From: Acanthaster planci
Lineage: Eukaryota > Echinodermata > Asteroidea > Valvatida > Acanthasteridae
DNA length: 64,000 nt
Assembly (NCBI RefSeq): GCF_001949145.1
Contig: NW_019091637.1
Coordinates: 65,789-129,788, forward strand
Reading direction: 5' to 3'
The position numbers and the translations under genes are program-made. The notes below the pieces were generated by a model, which searched no databases, was not told the origin of the DNA, and saw only the letters and a program-made list of their open reading frames with translations. Positions 24,301 through 36,956 of this stretch are shown one piece after another; position 1 is the first letter of the stretch; each line of letters opens with the position of its first letter.

Positions 24301-27300
24301 GGGCTTCTCGCTGGAAAACGGTTAGCAACAAAGAATAACAATAAGGGGTGTCAATGGGGCCAGTCTGAAAGCTATCAACAGCCGGTCTGACTGATAGGAT
24401 TACATAGAAGACAGCATCTTGTCAAAAATGACATGTGACAGGACAAGACACAAAGTTATCATCTGCCTTTGACACAGGCAAAGTTTGAAGAGTTTTGGAG
24501 GTTGTAATAACACAGGGGCAAGAGTTTAAAGTTGGGGTATTCAAAATGCTAAAAGAAAATGTTGTATATCTGACGAACTGACGAATATAAAATATCACCG
24601 TTTTCGAGAAAAACAAGTTTTCAGTTAAGTAGTTATTGCGTGCTCGTTTTCAATATTTAATTCAACCCTCTTTTGTATGTATGAGATACAAAATTGGTCT
24701 TTGAAATGATTTCCTAATTTGTAGTTTTGGCTCTCAGAGCAATACTGCAGTCAAACCTACTCGTCAGTTCGTTCGATAAAATCTGAAAATCACCAGAATG
24801 GCCGATTTGCCAGTTCGTCAGGTACAATGTGTGCAACAAAAATTTCCCTGAAATCTAACAGGAATCATGACTCTGCGTTAAAATGTATTTTTAGTGGATT
24901 TTGTTTCAGTGGCCAATTCCTCAATTTTTTTTTTTATGTCAAAACCCAAAATCTGGGGAAATCTTCCCAACACTGTTAATCTTTCCTCTACATCTCAATG
25001 GATTCTGTGCTGCACAGTTATGCCAGAGGTCGCAAGTTTGTTTAATAACAAACAATGCACGATCAGGTCACCAATGACTGCGTTCAATATTTACAGCTTT
25101 CAGATGGACCCCACTGACACCCCTTATACTTTACCTTTGTCAAGATATGTGGTTTCCACAATAACCCAACCCTCCTTCCACCAAATTTAATCCCTTTTAC
25201 CCGTCAGCATGACACTTTTGTTTCTTACCTCTCTGTGCTTGCTGTTCAGTATGTGGTTGGGGGTTGGGTCATCTGTGTTATCCAAACCATACTCCTGCAG
25301 GCAATGAAATATTCCACTCATAATGAATGTTCGTCAGTGCAATGTTCAGAAGTCTTTTCTTCATTTGAGAGAGTGACCGGCCCTTTGAATTTATCATTTG
25401 CAACATCTGTGTGAAGAGCTTAACTGTGGATGACGCTATCATGCATTTTGGTTTGACCAAATTAAGTCTCCTACATGGTTCTTATAGCATGTGTGCAAGT
25501 GCACAATGTTTTGGTCCGAATATTTCATGTCATGTGATGTGAAAACTCACCAATGAGATGACTGTAACATATTCAGGCATTGTATACATGTATAAAGCGA
25601 AAATGACCAAATGTCACATGTGATTACTTTTGGTATTTGTTAACAAATTCTCTTTTCACAACTGAAACACACTGTTATGCTTATTTTCACTGCAATACTT
25701 AACTTTTCCTTAAAGAAAGGCACTAGAAACGAATACAGCTGGCAGCAGAAGTGGGGGGGTTGAACCAAGGAAATGCAATGTAATGTACTTGTATCACTAG
25801 GGTTTTCTGAAAGTGTATGGTCATCTAGAGGCCAGATTGTTCTGGTACATATATTTCCATACTCTAAGTTGGATTCATATTAGATGAATTTTTCTCTTGT
25901 GCTGTTTCTTAGAAGATGATTCAATCACATAGAACCCCTGAGATTTTACCTTGAGAAGTCCCATTAGCAAACCAGACCAGTCCAGAGCTCCAGGGTAATT
26001 GGCGCACCACTCCTTCAAAGTGTCACTACATACATGTATTGGTTAAGATTAAAAGCAAAATTGATCAAATTCACAAAGAGCAATGCAATGCAGTCAAGTG
26101 TGGATACCACAACACAGAGGAAAAAGAGACGCTTGAACCCGCTCAGTGGCGGAAGAGGTAGCGAGTTTCGACACGACAATGTACCCCTTTGGTGGGAAAC
26201 ATCGCATGTGTACAGAGGTTGATGCGCATTTTGTGAGGGAGGCACTGAGCAACCACACCCAATTTTCGAGCCCAATCAAGAGACTTCCAACCAGCCTGTC
26301 TCTACTGCACCATGAGGGAGGGTGCCTCTCAAAAGAGCAGATTGTCAAATAGTCAGCCATGTTGAGTTGAGGCTTCTTCTGGCCTCTGATAAAATTCTTT
26401 ACTAAGTGCTTCTCTTTAACTGTCTGTAGAACAAGTTGAGAATTCTGTAGATACATTGTAGGTGATTCTTCTGTCTTCAACAACACACCACCTCAAAGCA
26501 GAGAAAACAGACAACTTGTATTCTATACAACATTCTTGACCTCTCTGCCCAAAACCAATGATTTACAGGTCGCATCAAGGGAAGAGGGAGTTTTTTTTTT
26601 TCTCAAGGGACCAGGCTCCCAAAATTTCTCTCTGGTAAATCCTTACTTGAGTTCGAAGGGATCGGTATCGCCCATTGTCTGATCACCATATCCGTCATAG
26701 GTGTACACCATGTTAACCTCACTTAGTGGAGTGTAGTGTAGGTCATTGTCATGGCAATCGCTCAAGTCAACCTCGGTCAATCGGGAAAAGAGGACAGAGA
26801 CAGCTTGGTTTCTCTCGTATGAGCGAACCTGGTGCCAGTAACCTTCGCGACACAAGAGCAATGTAAATGAGTCAGAAGGAAATCTTTTACTGACTGTGTC
26901 TAAATCAATCAGCTCTGTGACAGGAGTGGTACACGTGGCTGGGGGAAATGGCTATCCAGTGGCTCCTTTACACAAAGATTTTTTCTGAAACCGCAGTGAT
27001 CTAGTGGCATAGATCCACACATGAACAGGTATTGCATTCAAGTTCATGTCAGTCTCGATGGGAGACTAATTCAGACCATATCCTATTCTTCAAAAATGAA
27101 CACTACATGCAGTTGTGGCCTTGATTCAAGTCTGGACTGGAGCCATGCTTAAAGTCAATTAAAAACTTATCCCCTTCTTGATTCTGGTCTCTAGAGGACA
27201 AATTGTGGGTTATTACTGCAACATACCAAAATGGACTGTGACAACAATTCCACTGATGGTGTATCCCCACAGAAGTGTAAATTACCGTAGGGCAAGAAGA

Positions 27301-28539
27301 GACAGTCTCCGGCTGTAATGTTTGCATAGGACCAGTCCACGTCAGCAAAGGCCGGGAATCTCTCCAGATCAACACTGTCTGGATCCAGCAGGGCAAAGCC
27401 GCCGTATGCTTCCACATCTTCCTAAATGGGCGGAATAATTTCACCAGGAAATGTGTTTCCGAGTTGCTGAATCCTAGCTGGCTCGTATAATGCACAAACC
27501 TTATCTTGTATTGGTTGTTTGCATTCAGATCAGTAGGCTCAAGTGATAACTATCGCCCAAGATATTTTTGATTATGAATTTGGATTCCACAGGATTTGGG
27601 GTTCTGTTCATACTCAACTCCATACACCCCAACCCCCCCCCCCGCAAACCCTTAAAAAGACTAAATACTGGACTAATATTGGTAAATCACTTAGTAAATA
27701 CTTTCTCAGGCTTCATTTTTGGAACAATAAGGAAAGGGTTTGACTATGATACTGAATATACATGTATAGTCCAGTGCCTTCACTTAGCTTGAGACAATTT
27801 CAAGGATATTGTTGGGGTGGATTGGATTAGTGTTTTGGAAGTTCTCTTTTATTCTCACTTTCTGGACCCTACCCAACTGACAGTATGTGATCATTACCTT
27901 GGCGATGGGGATGCGATCCTCAAAGGATGGATGAATGAATATCCAATCCTTCCGTCCAGCGAAGAGACAGTTGATGGCATTGTCAGCATCCCGGTGAAGT
28001 AGGCTCTTGGTACCCCCGCTACTCATCCAAAGGTTTGCCTCCAGGATCCTCTCCCTGAACGTTCCGCATGTCAGAAACGGGAGCACGGACACCTCGCTAG
28101 CCATGGGGTCGGGGAGCTGCGAAACAACATAGGCATTTCTCATCTGATAAGCAGCCAGGAAGCTTCCGAGCGTGTCCTGCCCAAGCCCCTTGGCTCCTGT
28201 TGGCGAAGTGTCCTTCTCGGCCTTTGATTCGATCTTCACCTTGAGGTCACCGTAAGTTCGAGCGAGATATTCATCTGACCATAGCTTCATCCCCCGGGAG
28301 TGTCTTGCCGCACCTCGGAGGAGGACAGGATGACGCTGGCTCGCATAACGATCCCAGAACACCCCAGGTGAGGGCAGTGTTTCAAGAACCTCAATGTGAC
28401 CAATGGGGTCACAGTGTCTACCTAGTTCCTGTCTGTGACCTCGCAATACAGAATCACTCTCCGGCACCAAGACAAGGATAAAAAGACTGATAAATGATGC
28501 AAACTTTGCCCTGGCACCAAGCAAGGCTCCTTTCACCAT
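21335..28539 (-). CDS. Secretory-pathway JmjC (cupin-8) protein with C-terminal EF-hands
   Basis: Ten exons in transcript order: 28539-27898, 27421-27286, 26842-26647, 26025-25950, 25294-25229, 24257-24186, 23780-23617, 22758-22641, 22224-22110, 21441-21335; 563 residues. The ATG at 28539 gives a signal-peptide-like N-terminus (hydrophobic residues about 14-25). Residues about 45-290 form a JmjC domain with Fe(II) ligands H182-x-D184 (LLHRDADNAINCL) and H263 (LPYGYWHQVRS). The EF-hand part follows: a degenerate loop DTNHDGQVSCDG (402-413), another at 462-473 (DTHSNGELAGAD) and a canonical DEEGNGFISREE (496-507). The C-terminus is HIHDDL, only weakly like an ER-retention signal. This is probably a 2-oxoglutarate oxygenase of the ER or secreted space; JMJD8 is the nearest human analogue by domain but lacks EF-hands. 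The substrate is unknown. Further 5' non-coding exons may exist. Confidence 0.88.
21615..22025. mobile_element. piggyBac-like MITE flanked by TTAA, containing the gap
   Basis: TTAA at 21611-21614 is followed by CCCCTTTGCGACGGATG. The right end reads CCCATCGTCAAGGGG and then TTAA at 22026-22029. CCC-type termini with a TTAA target duplication are the hallmark of piggyBac elements. The element lies in the last intron of the JmjC-EF gene, has no coding sequence, and is interrupted by 168 unknown bases. Confidence 0.7.
21663..21830. other. Assembly gap (168 N)
   Basis: Run of undetermined bases inside a repeat in the last intron of the JmjC-EF gene. It breaks no exon. Confidence 0.99.
22283..22583. 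mobile_element. Foldback element in JmjC-EF intron
   Basis: The left arm is GGTTAAAGAGTACCTCTAAG followed by GAAAACACGTTTTCTCTGATTTTA. The right arm is its near-perfect inverse (TAAAATCAGAGAAAACGTGT, then TTTCCTTAGAGGTGCTCTTTAACC). Arms of about 45 bp are separated by about 210 bp of non-coding sequence. Its right edge lies about 60 bp from the exon at 22641-22758. Likely a MITE. Confidence 0.7.
23149..23303. mobile_element. Long-armed foldback element (about 62-bp arms)
   Basis: The left arm runs TTCACAATAGTGTGCCACCA, AGAGTTTGCAACGTGTTGGC, CAATCACAATGCGCGAAATT. The right arm is its inverse with about ten mismatches (GCCAGCGTGTTGCAAACTCT, TGGTGGCGCTCTACTGTGAA). The loop is only about 25 bp. 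It lies in an intron of the JmjC-EF gene and has no coding capacity. Confidence 0.75.
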
Positions 28540-31500
28540 GTTGACTTCTGCACGGAGTTCCACGCCTCACTAACCAAAGAAGGTAAAAAAATATAAATCA
28601 CACCTTTTCAATATTAAGATTGCTCCTTGTATTTTTCAAAAGTCTAACTTTTCGCCAGGCCCCACTTTCACTACTTTTCACTCATGTCACCTTAATTTGT
28701 AATGGCTAAACTAGATCAAATTTCAAGTATGCAGAGGATGCTTTAATGCATGGTAGGGCGTAGCTTAAAACAGCTAATTACTGTAATGAAGATGAAGTCC
28801 AACCTCTGAACCCAGGCTGGCATGGCTGGGACTATAGAGTGTATTGCACTTCTCGCCTGAGTGCATTTAGAAACTGCTAGGTCTAACTTTGGGGTCCCCC
28901 GAGTTTTTGTCATGTTTTCTTATAAAAGTGGTCACACCCGAGCCCCCCAAATCAAAGGCAACGCTGTCTTTATTGCTCATATTTCTTTGAAATTTTGAAT
29001 TGTAAGAGAAGATGTGACTTTCGTAATGATCAACCAGCCATGAATTTGAATCCAATATGTGTCACTAGTGCGTACGTGTATGTAGAAATCTGCTCACACT
29101 GTCAACAGTATTCCCCTCATTATTTCCCCCAAACCCTGCCCTCTTTTCACAACATCAACCAACAGTTATTGCGCATGTTGAGCATGATGTCAAATGAAAA
29201 GTTAAAGTGTAGGCCTCCTAGTATCAATCCCATACTATAGGCATGGCATACATGTATACCTATCGCCGACAGGAATTTAAGTGGCATCACACAAGTTCTC
29301 AGCTCTAGAAGTCACGATCCGACCGTAGCTCTAGCGTAATATGGTCGGTCCGCGACGACCCGGTACCCTTGCAAGATATACAGCTGACGAGCTGTTTATA
29401 GCGCCCTCTGTCGGCAGACGTTATAGAGCGAGATATCAGTTTGGTCACCCAGCGCCCGAGCTCAAGTAGGCCTATTCCAAGCTCCACTGAAAAGAGAGTA
29501 AAATCAACAAAGTTTTGAGGCCCATGGCAGGCAACTGAAGTCCCTGAGGCCTCTTCAACAAAATTTTTTTAAAATGCGTTGTTTGGTCGTTCAGATTTCA
29601 TTTGATTTTCAATTAACTTTTGGTAGGTTAACCAATGAATTTGTTAATTATCCGCCCAAAACAAATTCACCCCCCCAGTGAAAGTTCCCAAGTCTTCTCA
29701 GCAGCCAAATTTTTAAATGACATCCTTCACCTTTCTCAGGCTCTTCTGGCAAATTTTCAGCTACATTTTTGTGTGCTTTTCCCCCAGATGGGTGCCCTGA
29801 ATCTACAGAGAGGAGCCTGGGCTATATTTACGCAGTCCCATTATTTCTAGGCCCACACAGAGCCCTCTTTTTAGGGGTACTTTAATTTATAAGCGCCTTG
29901 GCCTGGCGGAGAATTTTCCTTGAATTGGGACACTGCACCCAGAAGAGGGTTTTAAGGAGACGAAAGTGAAAGAAAGTGCAGAACTAAGAGAAAATGACGT
30001 TGGACGAATGATGTCTGTGCCTCTGTACATTTTCAACGGGCCGGTCCAATGACAGTGCCATCTCCACACAGACTTATCCAAAGAGAAATCTTCTCTCGGC
30101 TCATTTTCGCATCACCTGTGATAAATTATTATCAAAAAATTACGACCCAAAGAATGAAATTAATTTAAACTAAGAAAGAAAGAAAAATTCGCCAGGAAAC
30201 AGACTTTTTAAATAAACGTCTATCTACCGGTACATTGCATGGAAAAAGAGAATCAAACCCACATGTCTCGTGGATTGGAATATAAGTGAATTTATTCTTG
30301 TATCAATTATCTAAAAGCCGCAAAAGGCCGTCTAAAGGGTCTGTTTCTGCCATACCAAAAAATTTGAAATGCGCTGGGGACATAAATTCTATAAAGCTGT
30401 ATGGGCCTCAGTTATTCGTCCCCCAACTATGTATTTGTATAGTCAAAGGTTTTAATGAAGGGTCCAAAATTTTATCAAATAAGCTTTAATTTAAAAGGGA
30501 CTTATTTTATTCACAGAGCTACAAGAAAATCATCCCATTAGGATCTTACAATGACGATTGAAGACTGTAATTACAAAGGACTAGGACTAAAACTGGCAGT
30601 CAAATTTGTTACATTTTGACATCTCAAGCTCTCATTCATAATATGTATGAGAGCTTCCCTATTGTAAAACTCCTGATATTCGGTTTCCATTCATTCCAAA
30701 GACCTTATTTATGGAATCTATATGGGATTTTTCTTGCAAAATAATGTTCCGAATTATATATTTGAAATAGGACTCAGTTGACTGAGTCCCCAATTTCAAG
30801 AAACTAAGGTTTCCTTTAATTGTGGAAAGTTTTAAAGTCACATTTTCCGTTTGTGTTGAAGCATGGTTGCCGGTGAAAAAGGGGATGCGCGCGGGCTTAG
30901 AAAGGGATGCAAATTGCCTCGCCGGATTGACCGTGTCAGACGGGGCTGGTTGCCGGTGAAAAAAGAGATATGATGATGCCGCTATAACATCTTAGATAAG
31001 AAGATGGTTTCAAAATGTCTGTAGTTGTAATCGCCAGCATGCACTTCAATGTTGTCACTGGGAAAACGATTTAATAAACTTCACTTAAAGTTTACCTTTG
31101 CCAAATACTGAAAATTATCGGTAACTGTTAACATCAATATAGAACAGCAAAAGTGAACACCTTAAACATTAAGTTTTTATTGAATTTACATTTCCAAACT
31201 GAATTAAAAATTAAACAGAGTTTAAATTGATACGGCGATGAAAGATTTCTATAAGTTAACTACTTGTTTGACATAGAATTCAGCTGATTTTTCTGTCACG
31301 GTCAACATTGTTAAATTATTTGTGATCTTTCAGATTCAAAATGAATGAAACAACCCTTCAGATACACGAAACAGACTTAGTAGCACAGTTGTGACATTTC
31401 ATATAAATGACATGCAATAACTATCCAGCAATAGTTGCACTAGCGCTAACATCCCTGTTTTGTATTGGTCTTAAAAGTCCGTTCTTTTGATGACCATGCT

Positions 31501-31988
31501 TGAACTGCTAAATGACAAAATCATTGGACAGTGACAGCAATATTCATTTATGCTCTCTTTTCAACGTTTCTTACATCTTATCTTGTAATTCAATCGTTGC
31601 ATGCGTACTGATATTCAACGTTCCATCGAAATGTGTTGAACGAAATTTTAATTTCAGCATTTTTCTTTCGTTATCCTTATGTTTGTACACAGTCCATCCC
31701 ACGAAATAGGCCTAAGGGTTTCTATTGTTTGAATTCACCGATGCATGTCGGGCCGTGTCCCTTGGCATATTTTTCCATTTATACGCATGCTTTTATTATC
31801 CTGCGTTGTTTTACAGGCTCAGCGTATTTCTATTTGCGACACGAAATTGTTCTAGCGTGTCCTTTCAATACTCAACCCTCCAATCAGTACATAAGTTTGA
31901 AACAAGATGCAATACTGCCTCTGTGCTTAGGATGAAGAATAGCTAACTCTGCATTCATCTCTACTTTCACAGTGGCAGTTTGTCTTCT
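28540..31988. other. Upstream intergenic region of the JmjC-EF gene
   Basis: No recognisable gene. A CpG-richer patch at about 29310-29420 could belong to the JmjC-EF promoter. A 16-base direct repeat, GGTTGCCGGTGAAAAA, occurs twice near 30865 and 30948. Remaining open frames are short and AT-biased. Confidence 0.4.
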
Positions 31989-32640
31989 AAGCAAAGAAAC
32001 CAGGCAATAGTTGTCGGAGATGCTCGATTATTTCCATGGAAACATGGAAATGCCATGCAGAGTTAACCTGGACAATGTCATCATACAGAGAAAATCCATC
32101 TCTCGATTCTATCATCTTCAAGATAGAAATTATGTCGCCTTTCGTGAAGGCCATTCCAAGCAGCCACGTTTTCATTTATTTCCCCTTTCTGCAGGCTACA
32201 GTTAAAGCCATACATAGTAAAAAAATATCCTTTCTCACCAAAATTAATGTCGCGTGCAATGCCCATGACACTCTCCCTCTGCTGCCGTAATCTTTTGGCA
32301 ATTTCTCTGGATCGGCAGTCACAGTTTCGGGGATCTGGGTTGTTACATCTTTTTTTCAATACCGGTAACTGTCTTATGCAATGACTTGTTGCTTTTCCTC
32401 TCTGCGCCTCGCTTTCTGATGTGATGTGGAAGTGCACCCTTTCCAACTTGGAACTCTGTAGCTGTCAAGAATGGCTAGATTATGTTTTATTTCTGCAAGC
32501 AGGGGATTGTTGTCGGGGACTCTTGCGGCCTGCTCACCATCACGTGCTTCTCCTGTTTGGAGGTGACCAGCTGATCAGTCTCATTTCTACCTTGTTTGGT
32601 CTTGCTCGTTTTGTGTGTTAGGCGAAGTGTAATTTTCGGC
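31989..32640 (-). other. Possible coding exons, unrecognised
   Basis: Several minus-strand stretches look protein-like but cannot be joined with confidence. A frame at 32081-32446 includes SREIAKRLRQQRESVMGIAR. A second frame at 31987-32175 reads FTKGDIISILKMIES and EIIEHLRQLLPGFFA. A short stretch around 32575-32529 (NETDQLVTSKQEKHVM) ends at a GTGAGC donor. They may be further exons of the bHLH-like candidate just upstream, or chance. No family recognised. Confidence 0.2.
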
Positions 32641-32673
32641 TGGTTTATCATTCATAGGCCTGTCTCGTGGTCG

Positions 32674-33033
32674 CTATATATTAAAGTCTCTACCTTCTGG
32701 CTCATTTGAAAATGAAAGAAGACGTATACATCTTGATTTTACAGCATTGTTTAACGTCTTCTGACCCTGCAACGGTGTTAGTATCGTTCCGGAGGGAATT
32801 ACCTCCAAACAACTTAGAAAGGCTGTCAGCGACATTGCTCGTCTTTGGCGTTCTCCTTGCCTAAATAAAAAAAAATTCCCTTGCAACAATTAAGTCCTTG
32901 ACTGGATTCTCATAGGGTCAAATGGTTCCAACCTTTTTTTGCGTCGTCTTCGATCTTGATCAAGGAATGTGAGTGTTGATCCATTTATGGGCTCCGCATC
33001 GAAATCATTACACCAGTAATTCCAGTCGTCCAT
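32674..33033 (-). CDS. Candidate small bHLH-like gene (two exons)
   Basis: Exon 1 (33033-32933) starts with ATG and encodes MDDWNYWCNDFDAEPINGST, then an Arg/Lys run. Exon 2 begins at 32860 after a T-rich tract and TAG. Joined in phase, the junction reads RRRRKKRQGERQRRAMSLTA, followed by FLSCLEVIPSG. The pattern E37-x2-R40-R41-x6-F48-x7-P56 has the spacing of the basic region and helix 1 of Max/SOHLH-type bHLH factors. A possible helix 2 (KTLNNAV...IRLL) is two residues out of register. The frame ends at TAG, 95 residues. The donor (AG|GTTGGA) is weak and more exons may follow. Whether it is expressed is unknown. Confidence 0.4.
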
Positions 33034-34020
33034 GGAAAAGTCATGACATTTTCAAACAATTTTTATGCCCATTGATCCGCTAGGTCTTTCCAAGCTGAAC
33101 TCAATAACACGAAAGACAGTCATGAAGCTTAGATCATTGTTGCAAACTGTAACCCTTTCCAAAGTGATCACGAATTCCACAAAGGAAACAGCTTTTGTTG
33201 AAAGTATACAACATAATGAGATAAGGAACTAATAAAGTTGGCATTATAATGTTCATAAATTTCTGCGATCAAGGTTTGTGAATTTATAAATACAACTAAA
33301 CGCAAACAAACAGGATGGGGCAATCAAGCCGGTGAAAATGTTGGCAAAAAATCCCTGCTGCATGAAGTTTATTTAACAGTAACTGTCCACACCCATGACG
33401 AAACATCATGCATTTACATTTTTCACAACCGACAGAAAAGTGGAAGGTTAAAACGAGAAGAGGTTGAAACGGCCTTCTGATACCTGGTCACCGACATAAT
33501 CAATGTGCACTGTGAGCATGCATAAACACATGTACTGTATAGTGTGTTCAGCTTACCCTGCGGTTTCAGCAGTCGCTGAGTCTGAACTCCCCTGTGGCTG
33601 CAGAGTTATTTGAACGTGGTTAGGAACTTAGGAGTAGATACTTGCGGTCTGACAGGGTTTCTGCACAAACCCCTTGTGCAAGGGGTGTTTCTACGACAGT
33701 GTGCTGGTAATGGAAACCATGTTCTCGTGTTCATCTAACACGAGAATGGGGATTTGAATACGCCCAAGATGTCTGAAAGAATTCCTCAAATTCCAGTGAA
33801 ACAATGAACAACACACGGCAGGGGGAGGGTTCTCTCCGTCTTTATATCTCGCTTCGTATGTGGTCAGGTTGGTGTTCAAGCACAGTGTTCCATCGAAGCC
33901 ACATTGTGGAGCAATAACTGAGGCATATGTGGTTCGATACCCGCCGCTGTGACATTTAGACGAGTTGTTTTCGATGAAAAGTAATTCTATTGAAACTCTG
34001 TCAAGGTCCTCCACGGCACC

Positions 34021-36532
34021 ATGCCCACCAAGATCAGCTGCACTGAGACCTGCAAAATGCCCTCAGTGCACCGGAATAGAATTCCCGTTTCGAAGTTTCG
34101 TCTTAACAGATCAATAAGTAAAACTAATAATTTCACCCAGAGTCATTTCCGCATGCAATTCTGGTTGACAGTTAAGTTTATATTTTCACTGTTGTTGTTT
34201 TTGGTGTTAGTTTGTGGAGCCGTACTACAGGCTTACAACAGGCCTCTATATCTGAAAGTTACCTCGCCAAAGCAGGGCGGTTTTCTGAGATACGTGCATC
34301 ATGATGATTCGAGAAAAGGAAACAGTCTGACAGCCACTAAAGGCCATACTCTGACACTCACCCTACGCATGGCAGCCGTTCCTAGACTGATCCAGCGTCT
34401 ATACTGTGATTTCTTGCGATCTGCCGTCTTGTTCTGGTCACCGAAGCTGGGTCACATCAGCGTCATACTAGACAAAGAATCGACAGCCGATCACCGGTTG
34501 GCAGCTCGACTGAGTCAGCAAGAGCCTGCATTTGGCGTGAAGTTTGACTTTGTTTACGAGCCTCTTCCGAGCGACCCTTCCGTCTTGAAAAGTAGAGGGT
34601 ACCTTCGCCAACTGTGGAGCAGTTTCTTCATGGATTTGTACATCAACGCATCCATCATTGCTTGGATCGACACGGACGGAATGTTCACGACACCCGTCAC
34701 CACTGAAAATATCTTCAACGACCATCGATTGCGAGTCGTAACTTTTACAAACTGGGTAATACCCCGTCGACATGGATGGGACAAGACGACAGAACTTGCA
34801 ATGGGCAAGAAATTGGTGGCCGACTTTATGACGTACTTTCCGGCTTGTATCTGGAGAGATACCATTACGAACTGCAGGAATCACATTCTCACACACATGA
34901 AGGTAAGATGCGCTTACGCTGTTGTCCTGATAGAATGACTTCCATACGGAGGCCAGTAATTACATTGTATTCCCTATAGTGACTTAATAGCCACCAGAAA
35001 ACAAAATCATATCCATAAAAGTTCAGTTTAGGACGGAAAACACCGAGCCGTTTATTTATAAAACACTGAACTTTTCAGACCAGTCTGCAATGGTTTCTGC
35101 ACGGGGTGTCAATTCAGTAGCGTCCACATTAAGGAATTCTTTCAGTTCTGATTATTAAACATGCAGAAACGACAATTTTTAAAATGCCTCCTTTTTCCTT
35201 TCTTTTTTTGTTTTTCATTTTTAACTGTTGACTTTTTATTTTCCAGAAATATATGCCCTTTAAATGGTCTCTGTAAGGAAGCTTTCTAAAAAATCAAAAT
35301 GTGTTTTCCTGCTTGCTCATTGTATTTGTAAATACTTTTTTTGCAGTTGATGGTTTGCTCGTGAAACTAAGTTCTGTTTTTTAAAACATATTTAATCTCT
35401 TTCAAGTGGGGGTCTGGTTAAACACATTTTTTGGATATCAGTTTTATGTCATGTTTGTCCCTCACACCCCTTGTTCATTTTCATCAGTTATAAAGTTAGA
35501 AGATGATTTTAATGTTGGAAGATGTAAAATTATAACCACTTTGGTCAATCAGTTTGCTAGTTGCAGTTTCGGCCAACTAGTGCACATGATGGTAATTTAC
35601 CAATGGAAAGCTTCCTCACACTCCACCTATACCGTGTTGCCCGTGATGACCGTCACTTGTCCTAATGATTCGGGCGCCTTTCCGTATGCTCGTCAATTGT
35701 TCCTAGGGTAATTTTCACCGCCGAACGCAGCACACACGTGCGTTAAATTCATTGGAGTCGATTTTTGTGTCGGTGAGAGAAACGCATTCATAAGCCAGAA
35801 AACGTACAGAGGCTAACGCCTGAGCCGCACTGGGTGAGGACATTATCAGCATTCAACACGTTTAAGAACGGTCAAGCACACATTTCTTCCCTTAGTAATG
35901 TACCTAATTATTATTATTTACAGCTATCTAACTTTGAAGACGCTTTCAGGAGACTGGTCGCGTTGGTGGGTGGATCACTGAGTCCGGTCAACATTTTCTT
36001 GAACTACGCTTACTACTTTGAGCATGACCGTTATGACTGGCATATCGATGTGAACAGAAACCTGGAAGCCTACAACACTCAACACCTGCAGCCAGGTTTC
36101 GAAGTCAAACCGAACGAGACTGTACCGGAGATCCATGTCACTATACACGCTGGGAGACACTTTAATAAGTCACCCGACCCGTTGTTGCAGGGATATTGCA
36201 TAGCGAAGCGGTACGTGGGTGCACCGCTTGCCGGCTGCAAACGGTTTGAAAACACCACAAACATTCAGCTGTTCGATTTCCTGAAGGAAAAGCGTGCCAC
36301 CCAGAACCACTTCCAGACATGGTGCAAAGGTTCTACAGGGCTGAAAGACTGCAGCCAACGTATTGAAGCTCATTATCAGACCGTGCGGAAGTATTACAAC
36401 TCGGGGTGGTATGACCTGGATTTGCGAAGAGTGTCTGTCGTGGAGAGAGCAGCGGAATTGGAGAATGTCACGTGCCCGGAAGTATTTGACTGGAAAGGCA
36501 CACATTCTATTGGTTTCAACGTTTATCCCTAA
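34021..36532 (+). CDS. Type II membrane glycosyltransferase-like protein with DTD motif
   Basis: Two exons, 34021-34902 and 35924-36532, joined in phase 0 to give 496 residues. The topology is that of a Golgi enzyme: a basic cytoplasmic tail, one membrane segment at about residues 47-69 (FWLTVKFIFSLLLFLVLVCG), then a luminal domain. Residues 213-222 read IAWIDTDGMF; D217-T-D219 resembles the metal/nucleotide-sugar binding DxD of GT-A fold transferases. Exon 2 is rich in conserved-looking aromatic and Cys residues (YFEHDRYDWHID; CPEVFDW). I do not recognise a named family and know no clear human orthologue, so donor and acceptor sugars are unknown. The intron 34903-35923 shows no other gene. 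An ATTAAA lies about 25 bases after the stop. Confidence 0.8.
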
Positions 36533-36956
36533 TATAAGAACCAGCGAGGGGGGCAATTAAACTGATTTGTGTCAATCTGTTTAGCAGTAAATATGCATAA
36601 AATTCAAATTTCAAGATGAAAGGTATTGTCGACTTTCAGGGAAAGAGATATAATGGCGAGTCCCCGTTAGGGACCTAATATGGTTGTGACGATCGCCGAC
36701 GGAAAGCAAGACGTCCAAATACAGACAGTTATGGAAGCTTCGTGACGTCATTCCACAACAAGTCAAACAAAACGGCTCCAGAAATGCAGAAAATTTTCAC
36801 ATCAAATACTTTTCTAAGTGATGGCAGTACCGCCTCTTAGCGCCAAACTGATGATCCGGTTTGCTGTTTTGTTTATGGTTAGCAATTCTGTTTACAATTG
36901 GGGGTCATATAAAAACAAGGAGAAAATGAGCAAAATCAGTGGTAGGGCCTACTTAC

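Noticed and set aside
33691-34014. Minus-strand 107-residue open frame just upstream of the glycosyltransferase-like gene
   Set aside because: It lies in the probable 5' UTR/promoter of the plus-strand gene, shows no family resemblance and no splice sites, and is probably chance.
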